DNA of 64,000 nucleotides from Fulvimarina endophytica (GTDB taxonomy: Bacteria > Pseudomonadota > Alphaproteobacteria > Rhizobiales > Rhizobiaceae): contig NZ_QURL01000009.1 of NCBI RefSeq assembly GCF_003403015.1, forward strand, positions 88,060 through 152,059, in the 5' to 3' direction. Positions 16,953 through 27,200 of this stretch are shown one piece after another. The translations under genes and the position numbers were made by a program. The notes under the pieces were generated by a model that had not been told where the DNA came from, ran no database searches, and worked only from the letters and a program-made list of their open reading frames with translations. Numbering within the stretch: position 1 is the first letter of the stretch; each line of letters begins with the position of its first letter.

Positions 16953-17087
16953 TCAGGCCGAAAGACGCTTGCGACCCTTCGAGCGGCGGGACGCGATGAC
17001 CCGGCGGCCACCGACGGTCGCCATGCGCGAACGGAAGCCGTGGCGGCGCTTGCGGACGAGTTTGGAGGGCTGGTAGGTACGCTTCAT
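16953..17087 (-). CDS. rpmH: 50S ribosomal protein L34
   Basis: A 44-residue protein with the invariant L34 sequence pattern MKRTYQPSKLVRKRRHGFR and RRSKGRKRLSA at the end. The ATG is at 17087. It begins the rpmH-rnpA-yidC unit and has a long leader of about 120 bases from the promoter at 17215-17244. The leader ends with an inverted repeat (TGTTTC and GAAACA, 17091-17112) right before the start codon, which could affect translation. Confidence 0.97.
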   Translation of the reverse strand: MKRTYQPSKLVRKRRHGFRSRMATVGGRRVIASRRSKGRKRLSA

Positions 17088-17214
17088 GGCTGTTTCCCGC
17101 ACTTGTGAAACATGCGGGCCTTTCGTGTCGAACAAGGACTAAGAACGGCTGCGGATCGGGCGTTCTCTACGCGCAAGGACACCTCGCGCGTGACGTCGTC
17201 CGCTCGTGGCGGCG

Positions 17215-17244
17215 GTTATAGGAGCGGATGGGCCGAAAAGTCAA
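17215..17244 (-). promoter_or_regulatory. Sigma-70-type promoter of rpmH-rnpA-yidC
   Basis: Read on the minus strand, TTGACT (17244-17239) and TATAAC (17220-17215) are separated by 18 bases. These are close matches to -35 and -10 consensus elements. Transcription would start near 17208, giving a leader of about 120 bases before the rpmH ATG. It is the best promoter match upstream of a ribosomal protein gene in the window. Confidence 0.75.
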
Positions 17245-17344
17245 CGAAGCGGTGCGGGTTTCGTCGGCCGGGGGCCGGTTCGGCTCCATCGTCACGGGTT
17301 GCGCCGGTCCGCCGCGAACGGGACTTGAGGAAGGGTCGGGAGCC

Positions 17345-18169
17345 ATGACCAGGCAGGACGCGAAGGGGCCGGACGAGGCCGCCATCCAAGACGGTGGCGG
17401 GCAGAACGGGGGCGAGAGGAAAGGCGGCGAGCGCGCTTGGTGGCGCCGGCTCTGGCCCGTCGCCCTCATCCTCGCGCTTCTTTCCCTCGGATACGCCTTC
17501 GGGCTCCAGGACTATCTTTCGCTCGAGGTCTTCCTCGACAGCCGGGCGGCGCTGAAGGCCTGGGTGAGCGACAATCTCGCCCTCGCACTGGCCAGCTACG
17601 TCCTCGCCTATGCCGCGCTCGTCGCCGTCGCCTTTCCGGCCGCCTCCATCATCACGATCGCGGCAGGCTTCATGTTCGGCTGGTTCGTCGGCGGCATCGC
17701 GACGGTCTTCGGCGCGACTTTGGGCGCGGCCGCGATCTTCCTTGCGGCCCGCCACGCCTTCGGCGACCTTCTGCGGCGCAAGGGCGGCAAGGCGATCCGC
17801 CGGTTCGCGGACGGCTTTCGCGACGACGCCTTCTCCTATCTCTTCGTCCTGCGACTGACGCCGGTCCTGCCCTTCTTCGCGGTCAATATCGCGCCGGCCT
17901 TCGTCGACATCCCGCTGCGGACCTATGTGATCGCGACCTTCTTCGGCATCATGCCGGGCTCCTTCGTCTATACCTTCCTCGGCAGCGGCATCGATCAGGC
18001 CGTCGCCAATGTGGATCATGCGGGACCCGTCACCCTCGGCGATCTCGTCACGCCCGAGATGACGGTCGCCCTGTTCGGGCTCGCGGGCCTCGCGATCCTC
18101 GGCCTCATCCTCAAGAAGACCTTCCTCAAGGGCCGCAATCCCGAGCGCAGCGGCGCCGGCAACGCTTAA
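17345..18169 (+). CDS. TVP38/TMEM64 (DedA/VTT-type) membrane protein
   Basis: A 274-residue integral membrane protein with about six hydrophobic segments (the first near residues 35-54, LWPVALILALLSLGYAFGL). The VTT-domain core has FPAASIITIAAGFMFGWFVGG, then RLTPVLPFFAVNIAPAF and FFGIMPGSFVYTFLGS, which carry the conserved Phe-Pro and Arg positions of the family. Relatives act in lipid scrambling or membrane homeostasis. The ATG at 17345 follows GGAAGGGTCGGGAG. It ends 10 bp before a flavin oxidoreductase gene. The pair is a recurrent neighbourhood or fusion in other bacteria, so they probably work together. Confidence 0.88.
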   Translation: MTRQDAKGPDEAAIQDGGGQNGGERKGGERAWWRRLWPVALILALLSLGYAFGLQDYLSLEVFLDSRAALKAWVSDNLALALASYVLAYAALVAVAFPAASIITIAAGFMFGWFVGGIATVFGATLGAAAIFLAARHAFGDLLRRKGGKAIRRFADGFRDDAFSYLFVLRLTPVLPFFAVNIAPAFVDIPLRTYVIATFFGIMPGSFVYTFLGSGIDQAVANVDHAGPVTLGDLVTPEMTVALFGLAGLAILGLILKKTFLKGRNPERSGAGNA

Positions 18170-18179
18170 GGAGATCGCG

Positions 18180-19607
18180 ATGAGCGCCAAGACCTCCAAA
18201 CCCGATATCTGCGTCATCGGCGCGGGCTCCGGCGGCCTCACGGTCGCGGCCGCCGCGGCCGCCTTCGGCGTCCCCGTCACCCTCATCGAGCGCGACCGCA
18301 TGGGCGGCGACTGCCTGAACTATGGCTGCGTGCCCTCCAAGGCGCTGATCGCGGCTGCAAAGACCGCCGAGACGATGCGCAAGGCGGGCCGCTTCGGCAT
18401 CGGCGAGAGCGAGCCGAGGATCGATTTTGCGGCCGTCAACGATCACGTGAAGGGCGTCATCGGGGCGATCGCGCCCAATGATTCCGTCGAGCGCTTCGAG
18501 GGCCTCGGCGTCGAGGTGATCAAGGGCGATGCCCGCTTCGTGGACGAGAAGACCGTCGAGGTGAACGGACGGCGCATCGAGGCGCGCCGCTTCGTGATCG
18601 CCACCGGCTCGCGCCCCTTCGTGCCGCCCATCGACGGGCTGAAGGAGACGCCCTTCCTCACCAACGAGACGCTGTTCGACCTGCGCGATTGTCCCGATCA
18701 TCTGATCGTCATCGGCGGCGGGCCGATCGGCATGGAGATGGCGCAGGCCCATCGAAGGCTCGGCGCGAAGGTTACCGTTCTCGAAGGCGGAACGCCCCTC
18801 GGCAAGGACGATCCGGAGCTTGCCGCCGTCGTCCTGAAACGTCTTGCCACTGAGGGCGTGAGGATCGAGGCCGGGGCGAAGGTCGTCCGGGTGTCCGGCA
18901 CCCAAGGCGCGATCACGGTGACGGCCGAGCGCGGCACGGAGCGTTTCGAGGTGACCGGCTCCCATTGCCTCGTCGCCGTCGGGCGCCAGCCGAATGTCGA
19001 CGATCTCGGGCTCGATGCGGCGGGGGTCGCCTTCGATCGCTCGGGGATCACGGTCGGGCGCGACCTTCGCACCTCCAACAAGCGGGTCTATGCGATCGGC
19101 GATGTCGCCGGCGGGCCGCAATTTACCCATGTGGCCGGCTATCACGGCGGCCTCGTGCTGCGGCCGCTCCTCTTCCGCCTGCCGGCGAGGGCGAAGCACG
19201 AGGAGATCCCGCACGTCACCTATACCGATCCCGAACTCGGCCAGGTGGGGCCGACCGAAAGCGAGGCCCGCGAGAAGGGGCTCGACGTCTCCACCGTGTC
19301 CTGGCCCTATGCCGAGAACGACCGGGCCCAGGCGGAACGCGAGACGGAGGGGCTCGTGAAGTTCGTGGTGGGCAAGCGGGGCAAGATCCTCGGCGCGGGC
19401 GTTGCCGGCGCGAAGGCGGGCGAGATCACCAATCTCCTGACCCTTGCCGTCGCCAGGGGCATGAAGTTCTCCGACCTCCAGGGCTTCGTCTCGCCCTATC
19501 CGACCCTCTCGGAGATCGCCAAGCGCGCGGCGACCTCCTATTATTCGCCCTATACGCGAAAGCCCCTCGTTCGCGGCGTCGTCGCTTTCCTCAGGCGTTT
19601 GGGCTAG
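18180..19607 (+). CDS. FAD-dependent pyridine nucleotide-disulphide oxidoreductase (MerA/Lpd-like)
   Basis: A 475-residue flavoprotein with an FAD-binding VIGAGSGGLTVAAAA (residues 12-26), the redox pair Cys45/Cys50 in GGDCLNYGCVPSK, an NAD(P)-binding IGGGPIGMEMA and the second FAD motif VYAIGDVAG. The C-terminal dimerisation domain ends with SPYPTLSE (438-445). Lipoamide dehydrogenases have His at the position of Tyr440 here, and mercuric reductases have a Cys-Cys tail that is missing. So neither reaction is likely; a quinone or disulphide electron-transfer role with the adjacent TVP38 protein is inferred. The start follows AAGGAGATCGCG ten bases after the TVP38 stop. Confidence 0.88.
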   Translation: MSAKTSKPDICVIGAGSGGLTVAAAAAAFGVPVTLIERDRMGGDCLNYGCVPSKALIAAAKTAETMRKAGRFGIGESEPRIDFAAVNDHVKGVIGAIAPNDSVERFEGLGVEVIKGDARFVDEKTVEVNGRRIEARRFVIATGSRPFVPPIDGLKETPFLTNETLFDLRDCPDHLIVIGGGPIGMEMAQAHRRLGAKVTVLEGGTPLGKDDPELAAVVLKRLATEGVRIEAGAKVVRVSGTQGAITVTAERGTERFEVTGSHCLVAVGRQPNVDDLGLDAAGVAFDRSGITVGRDLRTSNKRVYAIGDVAGGPQFTHVAGYHGGLVLRPLLFRLPARAKHEEIPHVTYTDPELGQVGPTESEAREKGLDVSTVSWPYAENDRAQAERETEGLVKFVVGKRGKILGAGVAGAKAGEITNLLTLAVARGMKFSDLQGFVSPYPTLSEIAKRAATSYYSPYTRKPLVRGVVAFLRRLG

Positions 19608-19608
19608 A

Positions 19609-19710
19609 GCAGGATGAGGAAGAGTGGGCACCGGTTTTCCGCTCGCATCCTGCGCAATGGATGGTCCGGAGCGCGGCGTTCGACAAGATCGAATGCCGTG
19701 GCGCTTCAGG
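19609..19710. repeat. 102-bp two-hairpin intergenic repeat, copy D
   Basis: The element begins with arms GCAGGATG (19609-19616) and CATCCTGC (19646-19653) around GGGCACCGGTTTTCCGC. A second hairpin follows (GGCGTTCGA at 19675-19683, TCGAATGCC at 19689-19697). It ends in GCGCTTCAGG (19701-19710). Copy E at 31131-31232 has the same parts in the same order in the opposite orientation and nearly the same length. It begins two bases after the oxidoreductase stop codon. Confidence 0.85.
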
Positions 19711-19778
19711 AGCCGTCCGGCGCCGGGTGAGCGTCGCAAGGCCGGGTCGCGGGACAGGATGTGGTCGAAGTAGGACGC

Positions 19779-21272
19779 ATGGCGGAAGCCGATTTGAACG
19801 ATCCCCGGACGGGCGCGGGGAGGGACGGCGAGCGCGCGGCGAACCGGCCGGCCGGCTCCGTGTTCCGTTCCCTGTCGATGAAGCTCCTCGGGCTGACGAT
19901 CCTGGCGGTGATGCTGGCCGAGATCCTCATCTTCGTGCCCGTCCTTGCCGGCTTCCGCGACGGCTATCTGCGCGACAAGCTCGACCATGCGGCGGTTGCG
20001 GCCCTTGCGACCTCGGGGCCCGGCCAGCCGGGCGCGAGCGGCGCCGGCACGATGCCGCGTGGGCAGCAGCGCGCCCTTCTCGACGCGCTCGGCCTCCGGC
20101 TCGTCGCGATCTCGGATGGGGATACGAACCGCCTCATCGCCCGCCATGCGGGGATCGAGACGGTCGATCGATCCGTGTTTCTCGACCAGGAGACGACCTT
20201 CGACAGCATCCGCGAGGCGCTCGACGAATTCCTGTTCGGCGGCGAGCGGACCCTGAGGGTCATCGGCAGGGCCGATAACGGCGATTTCCTGACCGAGGTC
20301 GTTCTGACCGACGGCGATCTCCGGCGTGCGATGTTCGCCTATGCCAAGCGCATCTTCTTCCTGTCCTCGATCATCGCGATTCTCACCGGACTTCTTCTGT
20401 GGGCGGCGATCAACCGGATGATGATCGCGCCGATCCGGCGCATGACCGAGGCCATGGTTCGCTTCGGCGACAAGCCCTCCGATCCCTCGCGCATCATCCG
20501 GCCGGCCGGGCGCAGCGACGAACTGGGCATTGCCGAGGCCGAACTCGCCTCCATGCAGGCCAAGCTCGCCGAAGTTCTGAAGGAGCAGCGCCGGCTCGCC
20601 AATCTCGGGCTCGCCGTCTCCAAGATCAATCACGACATGCGCAACATCCTCGCCTCTTCGCAGATGATCTCCGACAGCCTCTCGACCCTGCCCGACCCCA
20701 AGGTGCAGCGCATGACGCCGATGCTGATCAAGAGCCTCGACCGGGCGCTGCACTACACCCAGACGGTGCTGGCCTATGGACGGGCGGTGGAGCGCACGCC
20801 CGAGCGCCGCCAGATCGATCTGCGCGCGACCGTCGCCGATGTCTGCGATCTCCTCGCGCTCGGCGCCGAGGAGACCGCCGTCGAATTCGTCAACGCGGTG
20901 CCGGAGAATTTCGAGGTCGTGGCCGATCCCGAACAGCTCCATCGCCTCCTCACCAATCTGTGCCGCAATGCCGTGCAGGCGCTGATGTCGGACGATATGG
21001 CGGGGATCGGCGTCGTTCGCCGGCTCACCGTCTCGGCGAACCATCAAAGCCGCGAGCGCACTCTCATCGCCGTCGAGGACACCGGCCCGGGTCTTCCCCA
21101 GAAGGCGAGGGACAATCTCTTCCAGGCCTTCCGCGGATCGGCCCGTTCGGGCGGAACGGGCCTCGGCCTTGCGATCGCCATGGAGATCGTCGAGGCCCAT
21201 GGCGGCGATCTGCGCCTCGCCGAGACCGGTACCACCGGCACGCGCTTCGAGATCGAGCTTCCGCGCCAGTAG
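19779..21272 (+). CDS. Membrane-bound sensor histidine kinase
   Basis: A 497-residue kinase with two membrane segments (about residues 34-59 and 189-210) flanking a periplasmic or extracytoplasmic loop of about 130 residues. A HAMP linker follows (INRMMIAPIRRMTEAMVRFG). The HisKA box is AVSKINHDMRNIL with His285. The ATPase domain shows the N-box NLCRNAVQAL, G1 VEDTGPGLP and G2 SGGTGLGLAIAMEIVE. I chose the ATG at 19779 (AGTAGGA upstream); a GTG at 19761 would add six residues. No response regulator is adjacent, so it is an orphan kinase in this window. The sensor loop is unfamiliar, and the signal is unknown. Confidence 0.9.
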   Translation: MAEADLNDPRTGAGRDGERAANRPAGSVFRSLSMKLLGLTILAVMLAEILIFVPVLAGFRDGYLRDKLDHAAVAALATSGPGQPGASGAGTMPRGQQRALLDALGLRLVAISDGDTNRLIARHAGIETVDRSVFLDQETTFDSIREALDEFLFGGERTLRVIGRADNGDFLTEVVLTDGDLRRAMFAYAKRIFFLSSIIAILTGLLLWAAINRMMIAPIRRMTEAMVRFGDKPSDPSRIIRPAGRSDELGIAEAELASMQAKLAEVLKEQRRLANLGLAVSKINHDMRNILASSQMISDSLSTLPDPKVQRMTPMLIKSLDRALHYTQTVLAYGRAVERTPERRQIDLRATVADVCDLLALGAEETAVEFVNAVPENFEVVADPEQLHRLLTNLCRNAVQALMSDDMAGIGVVRRLTVSANHQSRERTLIAVEDTGPGLPQKARDNLFQAFRGSARSGGTGLGLAIAMEIVEAHGGDLRLAETGTTGTRFEIELPRQ

Positions 21273-21355
21273 CCGGCGGCGGCTCGCAAGCGCCCGCTTG
21301 TGCCGTCGCCCGAACGGCCTCTGAAAAACTCTCTCAGCCGGGTGAGAAAACGGCC

Positions 21356-21384
21356 TTGCATTCACGCGGCGGACGGTCTAGGTA
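21356..21384 (+). promoter_or_regulatory. Candidate promoter of the tRNA-Arg gene, with leader hairpin
   Basis: TTGCAT (21356-21361) and TAGGTA (21379-21384) are 17 bases apart. The -10 match is modest. Right after it an 8-bp perfect stem (ATCGAAGC 21391-21398, GCTTCGAT 21406-21413) lies in the short leader before the tRNA, where it could take part in 5' processing. Confidence 0.5.
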
Positions 21385-21419
21385 CCCCGCATCGAAGCCG
21401 ATGGCGCTTCGATCGGCAC

Positions 21420-21496
21420 GCGCCCGTAGCTCAGCTGGATAGAGCACCAGACTACGAATCTGGGGGTCAGAGGTTCGAATCCTTTCGGGCGCGCCA
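21420..21496 (+). tRNA. tRNA-Arg (anticodon ACG), CCA encoded
   Basis: A 77-base tRNA with acceptor stem GCGCCCG (21420-21426) paired to CGGGCGC (21486-21492), discriminator G and encoded CCA (21494-21496). The anticodon arm CCAGA-CTACGAA-TCTGG has ACG in the loop, so it reads CGN arginine codons (first base normally deaminated to inosine). The D arm GCTCAGCTGGATAGAGC and T loop TTCGAAT are standard. The T stem has one G-U pair. A T-rich stretch follows the CCA. Confidence 0.97.
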
Positions 21497-21786
21497 TTTT
21501 TCCATCATTCTCAGAATGCCACGGCGCAGCCTCTGCGTTTGATTCCTCAGCCGGTTTCCGCAAAGACGTTCGCCCTTCATCCGGACTGGCGCGACGTGAA
21601 TGGTTGAGCCCGATCCTGCGGGGCTCCTAATCGACTCCTTTGATAGGCGGATGACGCTCGCCGCCCACTCGGCCGATCCGCCCACTCGGCCGATCGTTCG
21701 GGGGGGCTGGGACGGCGCGCATGGGCGCCTCTGGTTACGCGCGCCTGGCCGCGTCTGGCTTCGGCGCTCGAACGGGTGCGCCTGCG
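21497..21786. other. Gene-free stretch after tRNA-Arg
   Basis: Between the tRNA and the recQ stop there are 290 bp with no supported gene. It contains a perfect 17-bp tandem repeat (21661-21677 and 21678-21694, unit begins CCGCCCACTC). The 3' ends of tRNA genes are frequent integration sites, but I see no integrase, no duplicated tRNA end and no element here. Confidence 0.6.
21661..21694. repeat. 17-bp tandem repeat, two perfect copies
   Basis: Two identical, directly adjacent 17-base units (21661-21677 and 21678-21694) lie between tRNA-Arg and recQ. A further unrelated run of seven G residues follows at about 21701. The repeat may be a slippage product, and no function is implied. Confidence 0.8.
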
Positions 21787-23661
<1,875 letters not shown>

Positions 23662-23784
23662 GTCCGGCGCGTCCCGCGAAGGGCTCGCACGCCGATCGGG
23701 CTGCCGGCGGAGGTTCGAAAGCGATGCTTTCCTCTGTTCGCCGGTATCACGCCCCCGGGAGCACCGTGCACCGGGCCCAGCCTT

Positions 23785-23820
23785 GAAAAAAGAACGGCCC
23801 GGCCACCTGGGCGGCCGGGC
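23785..23820 (-). terminator. Intrinsic terminator after trxA
   Basis: On the minus strand, GCCCGGCC (23820-23813) pairs with GGCCGGGC (23804-23797) across an eight-base loop. A short CGTTC and a T run follow (A at 23785-23791 on the plus strand). It lies about 35 bp beyond the trxA stop and ends the addB-addA-trxA unit. Confidence 0.85.
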
Positions 23821-23856
23821 GTCGATGGGGCCGGATCCGAAATCCGGCCGGGCACG

Positions 23857-24174
23857 TTACTTCGCGCTGTCGATCCAGGAGGCGAGCTTCGACTTCGACT
23901 GGGCACCCATCAGGGTGTCCACATGCTCGCCGTTCTTGAACATCATCAGGGTGGGGATCGAACGGATGCCGAACTGGACGGCCAGTTCCTGGTTCTCGTC
24001 GATATTCACCTTGGCGATCTCGACGCCCTGGTTCTCCTCGGAGATCTCCTCGAGGCTCGGGGCGATCATCTTGCAGGGGCCGCACCACTCGGCCCAGAAA
24101 TCGACGACGACGGGCTTCGACGCGCCGAGGACTTCGGTCTGGAACGTGTCCTTGGTGACGGTCTTCGTGGCCAT
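23857..24174 (-). CDS. trxA: Thioredoxin
   Basis: A 105-residue thioredoxin that reduces protein disulphides in the cytoplasm. The active site is WCGPC (residues 30-34), preceded by VVVDFWAE and followed by the cis-proline region GIRSIPTLMMF. The ATG at 24174 gives the standard size. It lies 58 bp after addA on the same strand, and the addB-addA-trxA order is a typical alphaproteobacterial arrangement. Confidence 0.96.
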   Translation of the reverse strand: MATKTVTKDTFQTEVLGASKPVVVDFWAEWCGPCKMIAPSLEEISEENQGVEIAKVNIDENQELAVQFGIRSIPTLMMFKNGEHVDTLMGAQSKSKLASWIDSAK

Positions 24175-24232
24175 GAGCGGCTCCAATTCTAGTAGGTTTC
24201 GGCAGAAGAGGTAGACGCGGGGGCGGTGGGAT

Positions 24233-27200
24233 TCAAGCGGAGGCCATGCCCCGTTCGCCGCCCTGTGGAGAATGGTTTGCCAAACCCGCCATCGCCGCAT
24301 CCATCACCTCGGGCTCCAGCTCGATCAGATGGGGACCTTCGGTAAAGAGAAGCGCCGCGCGCACGCGTTTGTCCGGATAGATCGGGGCGACGAGCGCCCG
24401 GTAGATGGCGAGCTGACGGATATAGGCCCTCGGCACCTGTCCCAGCTCTTCGGGCGGCGGCCGGTTGGTCTTGTAGTCGACGATCAGCACCTCGTCCGTC
24501 GTCACGGCCAGCCGGTCGATCGTCCCGTTCACCGCATAGTGCGCCGCCCCGATCCGCACGGTGCCGGCGACCGACACCTCGGCCCGGCTCGCTTCGGTGA
24601 AGATCGCCGCGAAGCGCGGATCGTCCATCACGGCCGCAACGCTCGAAAGAAGCGCCGCGCGGTGGGCGGGGCTCGCCTCGGGCAGGGAGCGCGCGGCATA
24701 GGCGGCGGCGATCGCCGCGCGCTCGTCCGGTGCGACGGTGGGCAGGTGCTGGAGCAGGCGATGGACGAGAAGGCCGCGCCGGATGGCAAAGCCCGGGCTT
24801 GCCGATGCACCGAGGACGGGGGATTCGACCATCTCCTCGCCGCCGTCTTCGCCCTCTTCGTCCTCCGGCCCTTCGTCCGCCTCCGCGTCGAAGGCCGCTC
24901 CCGCCGAGGACGGGGAGAGGGGACGGGGCGGCAGGTCCTCGGGGGCAAGCTCGGTAAGGTCGAGCCTGCGCGAGGCGGCGCGCGCGGAACCGCCTTCCTC
25001 CTTGGCGAGTGCATCCGAGCGGCGCGAGCCGATGCGCCAGCAGGCGATTTCGCCGTCCTCGCCGGGGATCTCCTGCGCCTTCGCCTTCAGCGCCGTTTCG
25101 ACCCGCTCGCGCCAGGCATCCTCGCTTGGCCCCTTCGGGCCGGCCATGCCGCAGATCACCAGGCGCTCGGCGGCCCGCGTCATGCCCACATAGAGAAGCC
25201 GCCGATATTCTTCCTCGGCCTGCCTCTTCTCCCTCTCGCGCAGGTCCGCGACGGCCCGCGTCTCGAGCGCTTTCGAGACGTTCCACAGATAGCCCGGCGC
25301 CTCGCCCGCAACGAGGCCGGGCATCCCCTCCCAGCGCACGAGGCGGGCCCCGTGGGAGACGTGATAGGGCGCCGAGCCCGGATCGACGAGAAAGACGACG
25401 GGCGCTTCGAGCCCCTTGGAGGCGTGGGTGGTCATGATCCGCACCTCGCCGCGTCCCCCCTCCATCTCGCGCTTGATCTGCGGCGGGGCCGCTTCGAGAT
25501 CGGCGAGAAAGGCATCGAGGCCCGAGACGCCGGACGCCTCCTCAGAGAGAGCCAGATCGAGAAAGGCGTCGACCACGTCGGCCGTGTCGCGGCCGAGCCT
25601 CGCCATCAGCTTCGCGCGTCCGCCCTCCGGTCCCAGAATGCGGGCATAGAAGGCGAAGACCGACTGGAAGCCGGTGCGGCCGCGAAGCTCGTCGAGGCGC
25701 GTGATGGCGGCCTTCGCCTTGGTGAGGAGCCGCCGGGAGGCCTCTCCGTCCGCGAACCAGTCCGGAATGCGCGCGGCACCTTCCTCGCCGCCGAGCTTGC
25801 GCAGGCCCGCCGACAGATGCTCGTAGCGGGTGCGCGAGAGGGCGAGCGCCATCAGCTCGTCGTCGGTGAAGTCGAAGAGCGGGCTTTTCAGGAGGGCGGC
25901 GAGGGAGAGGTCGTCCTCGAAATTCGCCGCGACCTTTCCGAGCGCGATGAGATCCTGGACCGCGATATGATCGGTGAGGGTGATCCGGTCGGCGCCGGCG
26001 ACCGGAATGTTCCGGTCGCGCAGGGCGGCGGCCATCGCGGGGACGAAGCTCGTGCGCTTGCGCACCAGAACGATGACGTCGCCGGCATGGAGCGGGCGAA
26101 GCCGGCCCTTGTGGCTCACGGGATCGCCGATCCAGGCCTCGATCGTCTCGGCGATGCGCCGGGCGAGGCGGTAGGCGGGCGAGGATTTCGGCTCCTCGTC
26201 CATCGGCGCCAGCCAGTCCTCGGGCTCTGTCACGCTTTCGGCCCGAATGGTCGGCCAGATCTCGACCAGCCCCTCGCCATCCTGGCGCGCCGAGGTATGC
26301 ACCGGCTTCTCGCCATCGGTCGAAAGCCCCTCGCGGTTCTGCGGGTCCTCGAAGACGTCGTCCACCGCCTGCAGCACCGCCCCGAGCGTGCGGAAGGACT
26401 GGTTCAGTGCGACGCGCTGGAAGTCGAGCCCGGCCTCGGCGGCGCGCGCTTCCACGGCGCGCCGTTCCAGATCGAACATGTGCGGGGAGGCGCCCTGGAA
26501 GGAATAGATCGACTGCTTCTCGTCGCCGACCGCGAAGACCGTGCGCGTGCGGTTGTGGCTGGAGCGGCCGACGAAGAACTCGTCGACGAGCTGGCGGATC
26601 ACCTGCCATTGGCGCGGGCTGGTATCCTGCGCCTCGTCGACGAGGATGTGGTCGATGCCCTGGTCCAGCTTGTAGTGCACCCAGGCCGCCGCTTCCGAGC
26701 GGGTGAGGAGATCGGCGGCACGGGCGATGAGGTCGGTGAAGTCGAGCCGGCCCCGACGGCGTTTCAGAAGGGCGTAGTCGCGCTCCAGCGCATCGGCGAT
26801 CGTCAGCGCCGCGCGGCTCGCCCGGAAGAGCTTCAGGGAGGCGAGGCGGTCGCCGGCCTCGTCCAGATGGTCCTGGGCGAGGGCGAGGCGCTCCTCGAAA
26901 TCGGGAAGCTTGCCGGTCACCGCCTTGGTTGCCGTGGAGGAGGGCTTGCGGCGGCCGCCGGTCTTGGTGGCGACCATCTCGCGCAGGATGTCGAGCGCCT
27001 TCAGGGGATCGGTCTCGATCTCGAAGGCGGCAAGGCGCCCTGCGAGCGCCGTGTCGGTCGACTTGTCGCTCGCCGAGGCGAGTTCGAGAAGGGTCCGGCG
27101 ATAATTCGCATCGAAACCGGGAACGGGTCCGAGGCCCGCCGCGATGCTCGCCTCGTCGTCCTGCGGATCGACGCCGAGGGCGCGGGCGAGGAAGTCGAGC

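Noticed and set aside
23785..23820. CRISPR or other clustered repeats
   Set aside because: Only isolated hairpins and short direct repeats are present. No regularly spaced repeat array occurs in the window.
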